Below are positions 33,663-42,687 of a stretch of 50,007 nucleotides of DNA, piece after piece. The stretch comes from Paracidovorax oryzae ATCC 19882. GTDB taxonomy: Bacteria > Pseudomonadota > Gammaproteobacteria > Burkholderiales > Burkholderiaceae_C. Numbering within the stretch: the first letter of the stretch is position 1; every line of letters starts with the position of its first letter. The notes beneath the pieces were generated by a model, which had not been told where the DNA came from, did no database searches, and saw only the letters and a program-made list of their open reading frames with translations. Position numbers and translations under genes: made by a program. The stretch covers positions 1 through 50,007 of the forward strand of contig NZ_JMKU01000031.1 of assembly GCF_000687165.1 (NCBI RefSeq), written 5' to 3'.

Positions 33663-35570
33663 ATGTCCTCCTCCACCGCCCAGGCCGCCCCCCAGCGGCC
33701 TCCCAGCCAGACCCGCATCCAGGCGGCCCTGAAGCAATCCTTCGGCCTGCGCGCCCTGCGTCCGGGCCAGCGCGATGTGATCGACCGCGTGCTGCGCGGC
33801 GAGAACACGCTGGCCATCATGCCCACGGGCGCCGGCAAGTCGCTGTGCTACCAGTTGCCCGCGCTGCTGCTCGCGGGCCGCACGGTGGTGGTGTCGCCGC
33901 TGATCGCGCTCATGCGCGACCAGTGCGATGCGCTGCGCGAGCGCGGCGTGCCGGCCGTGCAACTGCACAGCGCGCTGGACGCCGAGGAAACGCGCGCGGC
34001 AGAGGCGGCCGTGGCCGACGGCAGCGCGCGCATCGTGCTCACCACGCCCGAGCGCCTGGCGGACGCCCGCTTCCAGGCGCTGCTCGAAGCCGGCGGGCCC
34101 GTGGATCTGCTGGCCGTGGACGAGGCGCACTGCATCTCGCAATGGGGCCATGATTTCCGCCCGGCCTTCCTCGACATCGCCCAGGCCCTGCCGCGCCTGG
34201 GCCGCCCGACGGTGCTCGCGCTCACCGCGACCGCCGCAGGCCCCGTGGCACAGGACATCCGCCGGCAACTGGGCATTCCCGCCTCGGGCGTGGTCGATAC
34301 CGGCACCTACCGCCCCAACCTGCACTACCGCGTCGAGCAGCTCGCCGACGAGAAGGAAAAGCGCGACCGCCTGCTGCGCACCGTGAAGGACACCGAAGGC
34401 TCCGGCATCGTCTATGCCGCCACGGTGAAGGCTGCGGAGGAAGTGCATGCGCTGCTGGCCGGCGCGGGCGAATCCGCGGGCATCTACCATGGCCGCATGC
34501 CGGCCGCCGAGCGCGGCGAGGCGCAGGACCGCTTCATGGCGGGCGACCTGCGCGTGATGGTGGCCACCAATGCCTTCGGCCTGGGCATCGACAAGCAGGA
34601 CGTACGCTTCGTGGTGCACTACCAGATGCCCGGTGGGCTGGACGCGTATTACCAGGAATCCGGCCGGGCCGGGCGCGACGGACAGCCGGCCGAATGCACG
34701 CTGCTTTTCCTGCGCAAGGACAAGGCCGTGCAGCAGTTCTTCCTGGCCGGGCGCTACCCCACGCCCGACGACCTCGATGCGCTCTACGCCGCGCTGCAGT
34801 CGCCCCCGCCGGGCGCGCACGACGGCTGGACGCTGGACCTGCTGCAGCAATCCCTCGACCGGGCTCGCCCCAAGCTGCAGGTGGCGCTGGGCCTGCTGCG
34901 CCGCCGCCGCATCGTCACGCAGAAGACCGACGGCCGCCTCTCGCTGCGCCGCGCGGGCATGGACAGCGAGGCGCTGATCGCACTGCTGGAAGACTACGCA
35001 CAAAAGCGCACGCAGGACCAGGACGGCCTCGAGCGCATGGTGTTCTACGCGCAGACGGGCGGCTGCCGGTGGGAATTGCTGCTGGATTATTTCGGCCATG
35101 CCCGACCGGCGCAGCGCTGCGGCACCTGCGACAACTGCCGGCGGATCGCCGCGCTCGATGCGCAGCAGGCCATCGCGCATGCTGCGGCATCGTCCGCTGC
35201 ACCCACCGCCGTGACGTCCGCCCGGCCCCCTGCCGCGGGGACTGCTGCACGGAAGAAATCCTCGGAAAAGCCATCGGCAACGCCTGCCATCGTCGTGCCG
35301 TCGGCAGGAGCTGCCGTGGCCGCCGGGCCCGATGCGGCACCTGCCCGCCCTGTGTTCGAACTCGGCATGCCGGTGCGCGTGAAACGCTACGGGGAAGGCA
35401 CGGTGAGCGCGATCGCATCGGAATCGATCACCGTGGCCTTCTCGGACGGCAGCGAACGCTGCTTCCACCCGGAGTACGTGCGCAAGGCACGCCGGCGCCG
35501 GCCTGCGGCCAACGATGCTGCGGTGGCGGTAGCGGTGGGCGAGCCTGCATTGGCACTGCGCAGCGCCTGA
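33663..35570 (+). CDS. recQ: RecQ family ATP-dependent DNA helicase
   Basis: The 635-residue product has the RecQ core: LRPGQRDVIDRVL, Walker A PTGAGKS (about 54-60), DEAH at about 153-156, LALTATA, IYHGRM, VATNAFGLGIDK and ESGRAGRDGQ. The zinc domain is CRWELLLDYFG followed by CGTCDNC. The usual C-terminal HRDC domain is absent. Instead, after a long Ala/Pro/Lys linker, residues about 565-615 read GMPVRVKRYGEGTVSAI and VAFSDGSERCFHPEYV, a small tudor-like beta-barrel of the kind found at the end of UvrD/Rep proteins. It unwinds DNA during recombinational repair. It is followed by a strong terminator. Confidence 0.93.
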   Translation: MSSSTAQAAPQRPPSQTRIQAALKQSFGLRALRPGQRDVIDRVLRGENTLAIMPTGAGKSLCYQLPALLLAGRTVVVSPLIALMRDQCDALRERGVPAVQLHSALDAEETRAAEAAVADGSARIVLTTPERLADARFQALLEAGGPVDLLAVDEAHCISQWGHDFRPAFLDIAQALPRLGRPTVLALTATAAGPVAQDIRRQLGIPASGVVDTGTYRPNLHYRVEQLADEKEKRDRLLRTVKDTEGSGIVYAATVKAAEEVHALLAGAGESAGIYHGRMPAAERGEAQDRFMAGDLRVMVATNAFGLGIDKQDVRFVVHYQMPGGLDAYYQESGRAGRDGQPAECTLLFLRKDKAVQQFFLAGRYPTPDDLDALYAALQSPPPGAHDGWTLDLLQQSLDRARPKLQVALGLLRRRRIVTQKTDGRLSLRRAGMDSEALIALLEDYAQKRTQDQDGLERMVFYAQTGGCRWELLLDYFGHARPAQRCGTCDNCRRIAALDAQQAIAHAAASSAAPTAVTSARPPAAGTAARKKSSEKPSATPAIVVPSAGAAVAAGPDAAPARPVFELGMPVRVKRYGEGTVSAIASESITVAFSDGSERCFHPEYVRKARRRRPAANDAAVAVAVGEPALALRSA

Positions 35571-35594
35571 GCGGCAGGAGCAGCCGGAAGCAAA

Positions 35595-35624
35595 GCCGCC
35601 ACGCGGGAGCGTGGCGGCATTCTT
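35595..35624 (+). terminator. Strong hairpin terminator after recQ
   Basis: GCCGCCACGC (35595-35604), loop GGGA, and GCGTGGCGGC (35609-35618) form a perfect 10-base stem, followed by ATTCTT. It lies 24 bases after the recQ stop. It may act in both directions, since the gene on the right converges on it. Confidence 0.8.
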
Positions 35625-35664
35625 CGTACCGGCCTCCGGGCCTGCAGCGGCCCGTGCCGTGGAG

Positions 35665-37137
35665 TCAGGGATGCGATGCCACGAAGCGGCGCGTGGCGTA
35701 CAGGCCCACCGGCGTCCAGTGCTCCGACGGCGACATCGCGGCCACCAGGGCATCGAACTGCGCATCGGCATCCAGCGTGCCGAGGCGCTCCTTGAAGGCC
35801 ACCAGGTCCGGGTCGAGCACATCGGCCCCGCCCGCTGCGCCGGCATCGTTGCGGCGCGCGCGCTGCAGGGCGCGGAAAGTGGGTCGGCGTCGCGTCTCAT
35901 TGGCGGCAGCCGGCTCGAAAAAGGCCTGGCCATCCGCGCTCGCCTCGTCGCCGCGGATCCAGTCGTGGATCACCTGCAGCTCGTAGGGCGAGAACACGCC
36001 GAACATCTCCGCACGCGGCCCCTGCAGCAGGCCCCAGAAGCGGCTTTCCGCCACCGGGCGGCCGGGTTGGATCCATTTGGCCTGCACCAGGGCTTCCAGG
36101 AACGCATCCATGCCTTCGGGCGCCGACAGCCAGTCGTTCACGCTGCGGCCGGCCACCTTGCAGTAGTCCGAATGCATGCCCTGCCCGGCGCCGCACTTGG
36201 CCTGGAAGATACGCACCACTTCGGCGCGGATGTCGAAGTCCGCGATCACGCGGGTGGTGCCCAGGCCCACGTCGCCCAGGCGGGCACCATCGCGCACCCG
36301 CTGCCAGAAGGCCTGGGGATCGCCATGGCGCGGCAACAGCGCCAGCACGGCATCGCAGGCCTGGCGCGCATGCCCCGTGTCGGCGTTGTCCACCGTCACG
36401 TGCAGCGTGAAGTAGTACGGATCGATGCCCAGCTCGTTGAGCTCGTACGAGGTGATCAGCAGGTGCAGCGGCAGTTGCTCATAGCCCAGGTTGAAGCCGA
36501 TGACTTCGGGCAGGAACTCTTCGGCGTTCCAGGCCAGCGCGAGCTGCACCGCGCCCTGCTCATGGAGCGCGTCGGGCAGCGCGGGCCCTTGCGACAGGCC
36601 GTAGCGCGACAGCAGCTGGCGGTAGAGCAGCACGTGGTTCTTGTCGGGGGCGCCGTCGCCGAGTTCTTCCAGGTAGGTGCGCACCAGTTCGGACATGCGC
36701 GGGTTGCGCGCGTGGCGCATCACGCCGTAGAGCCAGCTGCCATCCACCAGCTTGGTCGGGGCCACGGCCCGCAGGAAGTGCAGTGCGTGGGCCCGGTTGC
36801 GGAAATACCGCCGGCCTTCGCCTGCGCGCCGCGCGGCCAGGTATTCGCCGTACTGCGCCGACACGGCGGCGTGGCTCGCGGCCATCCAGTCGTGCAGGTC
36901 CTCGGGGCGTTCTGGCAGGGTGGCCTGCTGCAGGTCGGCGCGCGCCAGCGTATCGCGCAGCAGTGCCGCGCCCTGGCGCCTCGCCTCGGGCGTGGGGGCC
37001 GTCTGGTGCAGCGCGGCATGCAGCGATTGAAACGGCCCTTCCGGGGCGCGCACGGGCGCGTGCGCGGATGTTCGTCGGGGAGCGGGACGGTCGTCGGCGG
37101 CTTCGGGCGTGGGGGCGATCAGCGTGGAGGTTCTCAT
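35665..37137 (-). CDS. Iron-containing redox enzyme, haem-oxygenase-like diiron fold
   Basis: The 490-residue product starts at the ATG at 37137 (MRTSTLIAPT). Residues 1-60 are likely disordered. The middle holds the haem-oxygenase-like diiron oxidase pattern: NAEEFLPEVIGFNLGYE (carboxylates), then GIDPYYFTLHVTVDNADTGHARQA, the H-x-x-x-D/x-x-H region typical of the family (PF14518-like). Known relatives, such as UndA, BesC and SznF, use a diiron centre and oxygen on fatty acids or amino acids; this protein is about twice as long. A separate C-terminal region (about 290-480) has no recognised domain. No biosynthetic genes are adjacent, so the substrate is unknown. Confidence 0.75.
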   Translation of the reverse strand: MRTSTLIAPTPEAADDRPAPRRTSAHAPVRAPEGPFQSLHAALHQTAPTPEARRQGAALLRDTLARADLQQATLPERPEDLHDWMAASHAAVSAQYGEYLAARRAGEGRRYFRNRAHALHFLRAVAPTKLVDGSWLYGVMRHARNPRMSELVRTYLEELGDGAPDKNHVLLYRQLLSRYGLSQGPALPDALHEQGAVQLALAWNAEEFLPEVIGFNLGYEQLPLHLLITSYELNELGIDPYYFTLHVTVDNADTGHARQACDAVLALLPRHGDPQAFWQRVRDGARLGDVGLGTTRVIADFDIRAEVVRIFQAKCGAGQGMHSDYCKVAGRSVNDWLSAPEGMDAFLEALVQAKWIQPGRPVAESRFWGLLQGPRAEMFGVFSPYELQVIHDWIRGDEASADGQAFFEPAAANETRRRPTFRALQRARRNDAGAAGGADVLDPDLVAFKERLGTLDADAQFDALVAAMSPSEHWTPVGLYATRRFVASHP

Positions 37138-37213
37138 GATGGGGTACCGGATGGCGTATGCCCCATGGTTCCCCACCCTGGGGCTGCACTCCATCGGTGC
37201 GTGGCCCCCCTCC

Positions 37214-37231
37214 CGGTCGGCCCGCTCCTAC
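37214..37231 (-). repeat. REP-like short palindromic element, copy 1
   Basis: On the minus strand this reads GTAGGAGCGGGCCGACCG. The GTAGGAGCGG head is also present at 44075-44084 in front of another GC palindrome. Both copies lie between genes. The form recalls REP sequences of gamma- and betaproteobacteria, but two imperfect copies are too few to prove a family. Confidence 0.3.
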
Positions 37232-37261
37232 GGTCCCATCGGCGCATGCGCCGCGCCCGCG

Positions 37262-38341
37262 TCAGGCGGCCGCGGCGCCACCGTGGAGTGTCCAGCCACA
37301 GGCCGCGCCCGCGGCATCGCCATGGATGAGCGCGGCTTCGGTCATGCGCGACGCGGCGGGCAGCATGGTGCCGTTCTTCGCCGCGATCACCTCGGCCAGC
37401 ACGCTCACGGCGATCTCCGGCGGCGTGCGGCTGCCGATCGCCAGGCCGATGGGCCCGCGCAGGCGCGCAAGCGCATCCTCCCCGATGCCGAAATGCACGC
37501 GCAGCCGCTGCCGCCGCGCGGCGGTGGTGGCGGCCGAGCCGATGGCGCCCACGTAGAAAGCGTCGCCCTGCAGGGCCTCCAGCAGCGCCAGATCGTCCAG
37601 CTTCGGATCGTGGGTGAGCGCAATGACGCAGGTGTGCGCGTCCATGCCCATCGCCAGCACGGCATCGTCGGGCATGCCCTCGACCAGTTCCGCGCCGGGC
37701 AGGTTCCAGCCCAGCCGGTGCTCCTCGCGCGGATCGCAGACAGCCACCGCGAAGCCGCAGGGAATCGCCATCGCCGCGAGGCACTGCGTGAGCGCTCCGG
37801 CGCCGATCAGCAGCATGCGGTGCGACGGCCCCAGGCGCTGCGCGAGCGTGTCGCCATGGTCGAGCAGCGAAGGCGCGCCCTGCACGGGTGCGGCGAGGTT
37901 TTCGGTGGAAAGCGTCACCGCGCCGTCCGCGCAGCGCAGGTGTCGCCACACCACGCGGCGCTCCTGCAGCCACTGCACGAGGCGCTGCAGCCACAGCGTG
38001 TCGGGGTCGTATTCGAGCAGCAGCTCCAGCGTGCCGCCACAGGGCAGGCCGAAGCGGTGCGCCTCGTCGGCGGTGAGCCCGTAGCGCACGCGCTCCGGCG
38101 ACCGCCCGGCCCATTGCGCGGCGCCCGGCAGCAAGCGCTGCAGCAGGTCGTCCTCGATGCAGCCGCCGGACACCGAGCCTTCGATCAGGCCGTCGTCCCG
38201 CAGCGCCATCCACGAGCCCACGGGCCGCGGCGACGAGCCCCAGGTGCGCAGCACGGTGGCGAGCACCGCATGGCGGCCGGCGGCGCGCCAGTCGTGCAGC
38301 GCACGGGCCACGCGGAGTTCGGGATCGGTGCCGTGCGTCAC
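37262..38341 (-). CDS. XdhC/CoxI family molybdenum enzyme maturation factor (PaoD-like)
   Basis: The 359-residue product starts at a GTG at 38341 overlapping the previous stop (GTGA). It has the two XdhC regions: N-terminal AVLATVLRTWGSSPRPVGSWM with GSVSGGCIEDDLL and GLPCGGTLELLLE, and a C-terminal Rossmann domain with RMLLIGAGALTQCLAAMA, VCDPREEHR, VIALTHDPKLDD and FYVGAIGSAATTAARRQRL. XdhC/PaoD proteins bind the molybdenum cofactor, protect its sulfuration and insert it into the enzyme. Its place as the last gene of the aldehyde oxidoreductase operon fits this role. Confidence 0.9.
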   Translation of the reverse strand: MTHGTDPELRVARALHDWRAAGRHAVLATVLRTWGSSPRPVGSWMALRDDGLIEGSVSGGCIEDDLLQRLLPGAAQWAGRSPERVRYGLTADEAHRFGLPCGGTLELLLEYDPDTLWLQRLVQWLQERRVVWRHLRCADGAVTLSTENLAAPVQGAPSLLDHGDTLAQRLGPSHRMLLIGAGALTQCLAAMAIPCGFAVAVCDPREEHRLGWNLPGAELVEGMPDDAVLAMGMDAHTCVIALTHDPKLDDLALLEALQGDAFYVGAIGSAATTAARRQRLRVHFGIGEDALARLRGPIGLAIGSRTPPEIAVSVLAEVIAAKNGTMLPAASRMTEAALIHGDAAGAACGWTLHGGAAAA

Positions 38342-40725
38342 TGCGGTGCGTCCATCGCCTGCGCCGCCACCGCGGCGGGCACGCGCTCCATGGGTTGGGG
38401 CGGCACGTCGGGTGCGGGCCGCATCACCTTGTCGGGCGTCATCGGCGTGGAGCGCACGCGCCGGCCGGTGGCGTGGAAGATCGCATTGCACACGGCCGCG
38501 GCCACGCCCACGATGCCGATCTCGCCCACGCCCTTGGCGCCCAGGCGGCTCACGATGCGGTCGTCCTCCTGCACGAAGATCACGTCGATGGGCGGCGTGT
38601 CGGCGTTGGATGCAATGTGGTACTCGGCATAGTTGTGGTTCATGAACCGGCCCAGCGCATGGTCGGTCTGCGTCTCCTCGTGCAGCGCCTGGCTGATGCC
38701 CCACACCACCCCGCCGGTGATCTGGCTGTGGGCCGTCTTGGCGCTCAGGATGCGGCCCGCCGCGATCGCGCTCACCACGCGGGTCACGCGCACGGTGCCC
38801 ATCTCCTCGTCCACCTTCACCTCGCAGAACACGGCCGAATGCGTGGCGCGCACGTAGTTCTTCTGCTTGAGCACGTTGGGCAGCAGCAGGTAGCGGGCCT
38901 CGACCTGCGAGCGCCCCTGCGCGGCGAGGATGTCGGTGAGCGCCATGCCGCGGTCTTCCATGGGCGCACCGCGGCGGCGCAGCCGGCCGTCCACGAACTC
39001 CACGTCGCGCAGCAGCGTGCGCTCGAAGCCCGAACCGCGCGTGCGCTGCGCCAGCGCCCACAGCAGGCGGCGCAGCTTCTCGCAGGCGCCCTCCACCGCC
39101 GAGCCGACGGTGGCCACGTGGGAGGAGCCGCCTTCGATCGGGGCCATCGGCAGCGTGGAGTCGCCCAGGCGGAACGTCACACGCTCCAGCGGCAGGCCCA
39201 TCGCCTCGGCCGCGATCATCGACATCACCGTGTACGTGCCGGTGCCGATGTCCGAGGCCGCGCTGCTCACTTCCAGATGGCCGTCGGCGCGCAGCACCGC
39301 GCGCACCTTGGCGAACATCTGCATCGCATCCCAGGTGCCGGTGGCCATGCCCCAGCCCACCAGTTCGCGACCCTCGCGCATCGAGCGGGGTTCGACCGGC
39401 CGGCCGTCCCAGCCGAAGCGGGCCGCACCCAGGCCGTAGCAGGCGCGCAGCTCCTTGGTGGAGAACGGCAGGTCTTTCGATGCGTCGCGGTCGGCGTAGT
39501 TCTTCAGCCGCAGCGCGAGCGGGTCCATGCGCAGCGCATAGGCCAGTTCGTCCATGGCGACTTCGAGCGCATGCACGCCGTGCGCGGCGCCGGGCGCGCG
39601 CATGTCCAGTGGCGTGTACTGGTCGAGCGGCACCAGCCGGTAGCCGAGCCGCACGTTGTCGCAGCGGTAGAGCTGGCCGGACCAGTTCACCACCACCTCC
39701 ACATAATCTTCCATGCGCGAGGTCTCGGCCACCGCCTCGTGCACGATGGCGCGCAGCGTGCCGTCGCGGTCGGCCGCGAGTTTCAGGCGCTGCCAGGTCT
39801 CGGGCCTGTGGCCGAAGGTGAACATCTGCTGGCGCGTGAGCACCACGCGCACCGAGCACTGCAGGTGCAGCGCCGCCATCACGGCGAGCACGAGCTGGTA
39901 TTGCGGGCGCAGCCCCGAGCCGAACGCGCCGCCCACGAACGGATTACGCACCGTGACCTCGTCCCCGCCCAGGCCGAACACGCGCGAGACCAGCCAGCGG
40001 CTGTTCTGCGGGCTCTGGGTCTTGTCGTAGATGGTGAGGTGCCCGTCCTCCGCGCGCAGCACGGTGGAAGCGTGCATCTCCATCGGGTTGTGGTGCTCCA
40101 CACCGCTGTAGTACTCGGCCTCGATCTTCACGGGCGCGCGCTCGAACGCGCCGTCGGCGTCACCGCGCGGCTTCGGGGGCGGCGAATATCCGGCCTTCAT
40201 GCGGCTGGGATCTCGCGCGCGGCCCAGGTGGCGCAGCAGGTGCGTCTCGTGGCGCTCTACCTCGTAGTCGATCTCCACCAGCGACGCCGCGCAGCGCGCC
40301 GCCTCGAACGTGCAGGCCACCACCAGAGCGACCGGCTGGCCGCTGTAGCGCACCACGTCGTCCAGCAGCGGCTTGAAGGGCGAGCCGCCCGGCGCCGTCA
40401 TGTCCTTGTAGAACAGGTCCATGGAGCGGACCTTCGGGCGGTTCTCGTGGGTGATGATGTCCAGCACGCCCGGCACCGCGCGGGCGCGGTCGAGGTGCAT
40501 GCGCAGGATGCGGCCTTTGGCAATGCTGCTGTTGACCACCACGCCATGGGCCATGCCCTCCGCATGGTGCTCGGCCGCATAGCGCGCCTGGCCCGTCACC
40601 TTCAGGCGCCCGTCCACGCGCGAGACCGGCATGCCCAGCTTCACCGGCCCGGTGCCGGCATCGGCGCGGGGCTGCTGCCCCGCCTGCGCGCGGTCCGCCG
40701 CTTCGTTCGGCATCGGTGCATTCAT
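38338..40725 (-). CDS. paoC: Aldehyde oxidoreductase molybdenum-binding subunit (PaoC-like)
   Basis: The 795-residue product is the large catalytic subunit of the xanthine oxidase family. It begins with VSRVDGRLKVTGQARYAAE, has YSGQPVALVVA, PFVGGAFGSGLRPQ (cofactor loop), RAPGAAHGVHALEVAMDELA, and the C-terminal GVGE735IGIVG carrying the catalytic glutamate. The set matches PaoC/YagR of E. coli, which oxidises aromatic aldehydes with a molybdopterin cytosine dinucleotide cofactor. It overlaps both neighbours by 4 bases. The start at 40725 overlaps the FAD subunit stop (ATGA). Confidence 0.92.
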   Translation of the reverse strand: MNAPMPNEAADRAQAGQQPRADAGTGPVKLGMPVSRVDGRLKVTGQARYAAEHHAEGMAHGVVVNSSIAKGRILRMHLDRARAVPGVLDIITHENRPKVRSMDLFYKDMTAPGGSPFKPLLDDVVRYSGQPVALVVACTFEAARCAASLVEIDYEVERHETHLLRHLGRARDPSRMKAGYSPPPKPRGDADGAFERAPVKIEAEYYSGVEHHNPMEMHASTVLRAEDGHLTIYDKTQSPQNSRWLVSRVFGLGGDEVTVRNPFVGGAFGSGLRPQYQLVLAVMAALHLQCSVRVVLTRQQMFTFGHRPETWQRLKLAADRDGTLRAIVHEAVAETSRMEDYVEVVVNWSGQLYRCDNVRLGYRLVPLDQYTPLDMRAPGAAHGVHALEVAMDELAYALRMDPLALRLKNYADRDASKDLPFSTKELRACYGLGAARFGWDGRPVEPRSMREGRELVGWGMATGTWDAMQMFAKVRAVLRADGHLEVSSAASDIGTGTYTVMSMIAAEAMGLPLERVTFRLGDSTLPMAPIEGGSSHVATVGSAVEGACEKLRRLLWALAQRTRGSGFERTLLRDVEFVDGRLRRRGAPMEDRGMALTDILAAQGRSQVEARYLLLPNVLKQKNYVRATHSAVFCEVKVDEEMGTVRVTRVVSAIAAGRILSAKTAHSQITGGVVWGISQALHEETQTDHALGRFMNHNYAEYHIASNADTPPIDVIFVQEDDRIVSRLGAKGVGEIGIVGVAAAVCNAIFHATGRRVRSTPMTPDKVMRPAPDVPPQPMERVPAAVAAQAMDAPQ

Positions 40726-41804
40726 GGCTGCGCGTCCTGTACGTGGCCGGCGCCGAGTTCGCCGGTGTTGGTGAGTTCGCCGTCACGCGCCATCTCCAGC
40801 GCGCGCACGATGGCCCGGCGGGCCAGTTCGATCTTGAACTGGTTGTCGCCCGGGCCGCCGGGCGCGCCATGGCCGCGCGCGCCCTGCAGCAGCCGCCCGG
40901 CCGCCTGCGCGAACGCTTCCGCCGTGGGCTCGCGGCCTGCCAGGGCTTCTTCTGCATCCGGCACGCGCCAGGGCTTGTGGGCCACGCCGCCCACGGCGAT
41001 GCGCGCGGCGCGGATGCGGCCGTCCTCGCCCAGGTCCAGCCCCGCCGCGACCGACACCAGCGCGAACGCATATGAGGCACGGTCGCGCACCTTCAGGTAG
41101 GCGCCATGCCGCGCGAAGCCCTGCGCCGGCAGCGCGATGTGGGTGACGAGATCATCGCTCGCCAGCACCGTGTCGCGGTCGGGCTCGCTGCCGGGCAGCC
41201 GGTGGAAATCCGCGAAGGCAATCGCGCGCTCGCCGCCTGGGGATCGTACATGCACCACGGCCTCCAGCGCCGCCAGGGCCACGCACATGTCGGACGGGTG
41301 CGTGGCGATGCAATGGTCGCTGGTTCCCAGGATGGCCAGTTGCCGCGCCAGCCCGTCGCGCGCCGGGCAGCCCGTGCCGGGCTCGCGCTTGTTGCACGGC
41401 ACGGCCACGTCGTAGAAATAGTGGCAGCGCGTGCGCTGCAACAGGTTGCCACCGTTGGTGGCCATGTTGCGGATCTGCGGCGAGGCCCCGGCCAGGATGG
41501 CGGCCGAGAGCAGCGGATAGCGCTCGCGCACCAGCGGATGCCTGGCGGTGGCGGCATTGCGGGCCAGCGCACCCAGGCGCACGCCGCCGCCTTCGGCTTC
41601 CTCGATGCCCGCGAACGGCAGGCGCCCCACATCCACGAGGCGGCGCGGCCGCATCACGCTCTCCTTCATCAGGTCGATGAGGTTGGTGCCGCCGGCGATG
41701 AACTTCGCGGGCAGCGCCCGCTCGCTCGCATGGTGCAGGCCCTGCGGCATGGTGGCGAGCGCCATCTCGGTGTCGGCCGCCGGCACGTAGTCGAAGCCCC
41801 TCAT
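40722..41804 (-). CDS. paoB: Aldehyde oxidoreductase FAD-binding subunit (PaoB-like)
   Basis: The 360-residue product starts at the ATG at 41804, overlapping the previous stop (ATGA). It has the FAD-binding FIAGGTNLIDLM and PQIRNMATNGGNLLQ motifs, and a loop RTRCHYFYDVAVPCNKREPG followed by TGC. This cysteine-rich loop is the PaoB feature that carries an extra [4Fe-4S] cluster not found in ordinary xanthine dehydrogenases. The C-terminal CO-dehydrogenase-type domain (ARIAVGGVAHKPWRV) is present. It transfers electrons between the iron-sulfur subunit and the acceptor. Confidence 0.93.
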   Translation of the reverse strand: MRGFDYVPAADTEMALATMPQGLHHASERALPAKFIAGGTNLIDLMKESVMRPRRLVDVGRLPFAGIEEAEGGGVRLGALARNAATARHPLVRERYPLLSAAILAGASPQIRNMATNGGNLLQRTRCHYFYDVAVPCNKREPGTGCPARDGLARQLAILGTSDHCIATHPSDMCVALAALEAVVHVRSPGGERAIAFADFHRLPGSEPDRDTVLASDDLVTHIALPAQGFARHGAYLKVRDRASYAFALVSVAAGLDLGEDGRIRAARIAVGGVAHKPWRVPDAEEALAGREPTAEAFAQAAGRLLQGARGHGAPGGPGDNQFKIELARRAIVRALEMARDGELTNTGELGAGHVQDAQP

Positions 41805-42484
41805 GCTGCCTCCTCCCCGGCTGGCGCCGGCCGGGCCTGCGGTGTGGCCTGCGCTGCGTGCGCAGAGGGCCGCTCGGGACCGCGCAGCGGCACACCCGCC
41901 ACCTCGGCGACGGCCTGCACGATCTGCGGATACGCGCCACAGCGGCACAGGTTGCCGCTCATGCGCTCGCGGATGTCGTCGGCCGTGCGCACGCCGCCTT
42001 CGCTCAGCAGGCCCGCGGCGGAACACAGCTGGCCCGGCGTGCAGTAGCCGCACTGGAAGGCGTCGTGGTCGATGAAGGCCTGCTGCAGCGGGTGCAGCGC
42101 ATCGCTGCCCTGCCGCGCATCCGCGGAGGCTGCGCCCGCATCGGCATCGGCATCGGCATCGGCCCCGGCACCGCTCCGCAGGCCGGCAAGGCCCTCCACG
42201 GTGGTGATGTGTGCGCCGTCGTGCATCACGGCGAGGGTGAGGCAGCTGTTGATGCGCTGCCCGTCCACCAGCACCGTGCAGGCCCCGCACTGCCCGTGGT
42301 CGCAACCCTTCTTGGTGCCTGTGAGCTGGAGCAGGTCGCGCAGCGTGTCGAGCAGCGTGACCCAGCAGGGAATATCGAGGTGCCGTGGCGTTCCGTTCAC
42401 GTGCAGGCGTATGGCGTGGATCGACACGGCGGAGTCGGCCGGACCGCTGGCGCGGGCGACCGACATGGGGTGGCTGGATGACAT
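41801..42484 (-). CDS. paoA: Aldehyde oxidoreductase [2Fe-2S] subunit (PaoA-like)
   Basis: The 227-residue product starts at the ATG at 42484, preceded by AAGGAAG. It carries the plant-type ferredoxin cluster (GCDHGQCGACTVLVDGQ, then a further Cys in INSC) and the C-terminal cluster motifs CGYCTPGQLC and NLCRCGAYPQI. E. coli PaoA has a Tat signal and acts in the periplasm. Here no twin-arginine is seen in the first 30 residues, so the enzyme is probably cytoplasmic. An unusual insertion, Ala-Asp repeats coded by GCATCG hexamers, lies between the two iron-sulfur domains. It is the first gene of the paoA-paoB-paoC-xdhC operon. Confidence 0.93.
   Translation of the reverse strand: MSSSHPMSVARASGPADSAVSIHAIRLHVNGTPRHLDIPCWVTLLDTLRDLLQLTGTKKGCDHGQCGACTVLVDGQRINSCLTLAVMHDGAHITTVEGLAGLRSGAGADADADADAGAASADARQGSDALHPLQQAFIDHDAFQCGYCTPGQLCSAAGLLSEGGVRTADDIRERMSGNLCRCGAYPQIVQAVAEVAGVPLRGPERPSAHAAQATPQARPAPAGEEAA
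42138..42161. repeat. Hexanucleotide repeat in paoA
   Basis: GCATCG is repeated four times without interruption (42138-42161), giving an in-frame Ala-Asp run in the linker between the two iron-sulfur domains of the PaoA-like protein. Slippage would add or remove two residues without changing the frame. Confidence 0.75.
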
Positions 42485-42687
42485 CTCGCTTCCTTCACGG
42501 CCGGTGGACGAAACAGTGTCGTCGGCAGGTGCGGCGGACCCTGTAGGAAGATCGCGCGCCCATGGTCGGCCTGGCGCGGCCATACGACCCATGCGGCCTG
42601 CGGTGCAGCGCCTCGCAAGCACCGCTTCGCCGGGCCTCGGCAGCCCCTCCGGTGGCGCAAGGCCGCGCCGGGCCGTATGCTGCAGCC
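42485..42687. promoter_or_regulatory. Divergent region between pao operon and mocA-like gene
   Basis: This 203-base region carries the pao Shine-Dalgarno at its left edge. A TATGCT box at 42676-42681 lies 6 bases before the mocA-like ATG, in a position that would give a leaderless or very short-leader transcript. No matching -35 box or operator was recognised. Confidence 0.35.

Noticed and set aside
32778-35933. A 1051-codon minus-strand frame across the receptor and recQ genes.
   Set aside because: It spans two well-defined plus-strand genes and the terminator between recQ and the next gene; no domain is seen.
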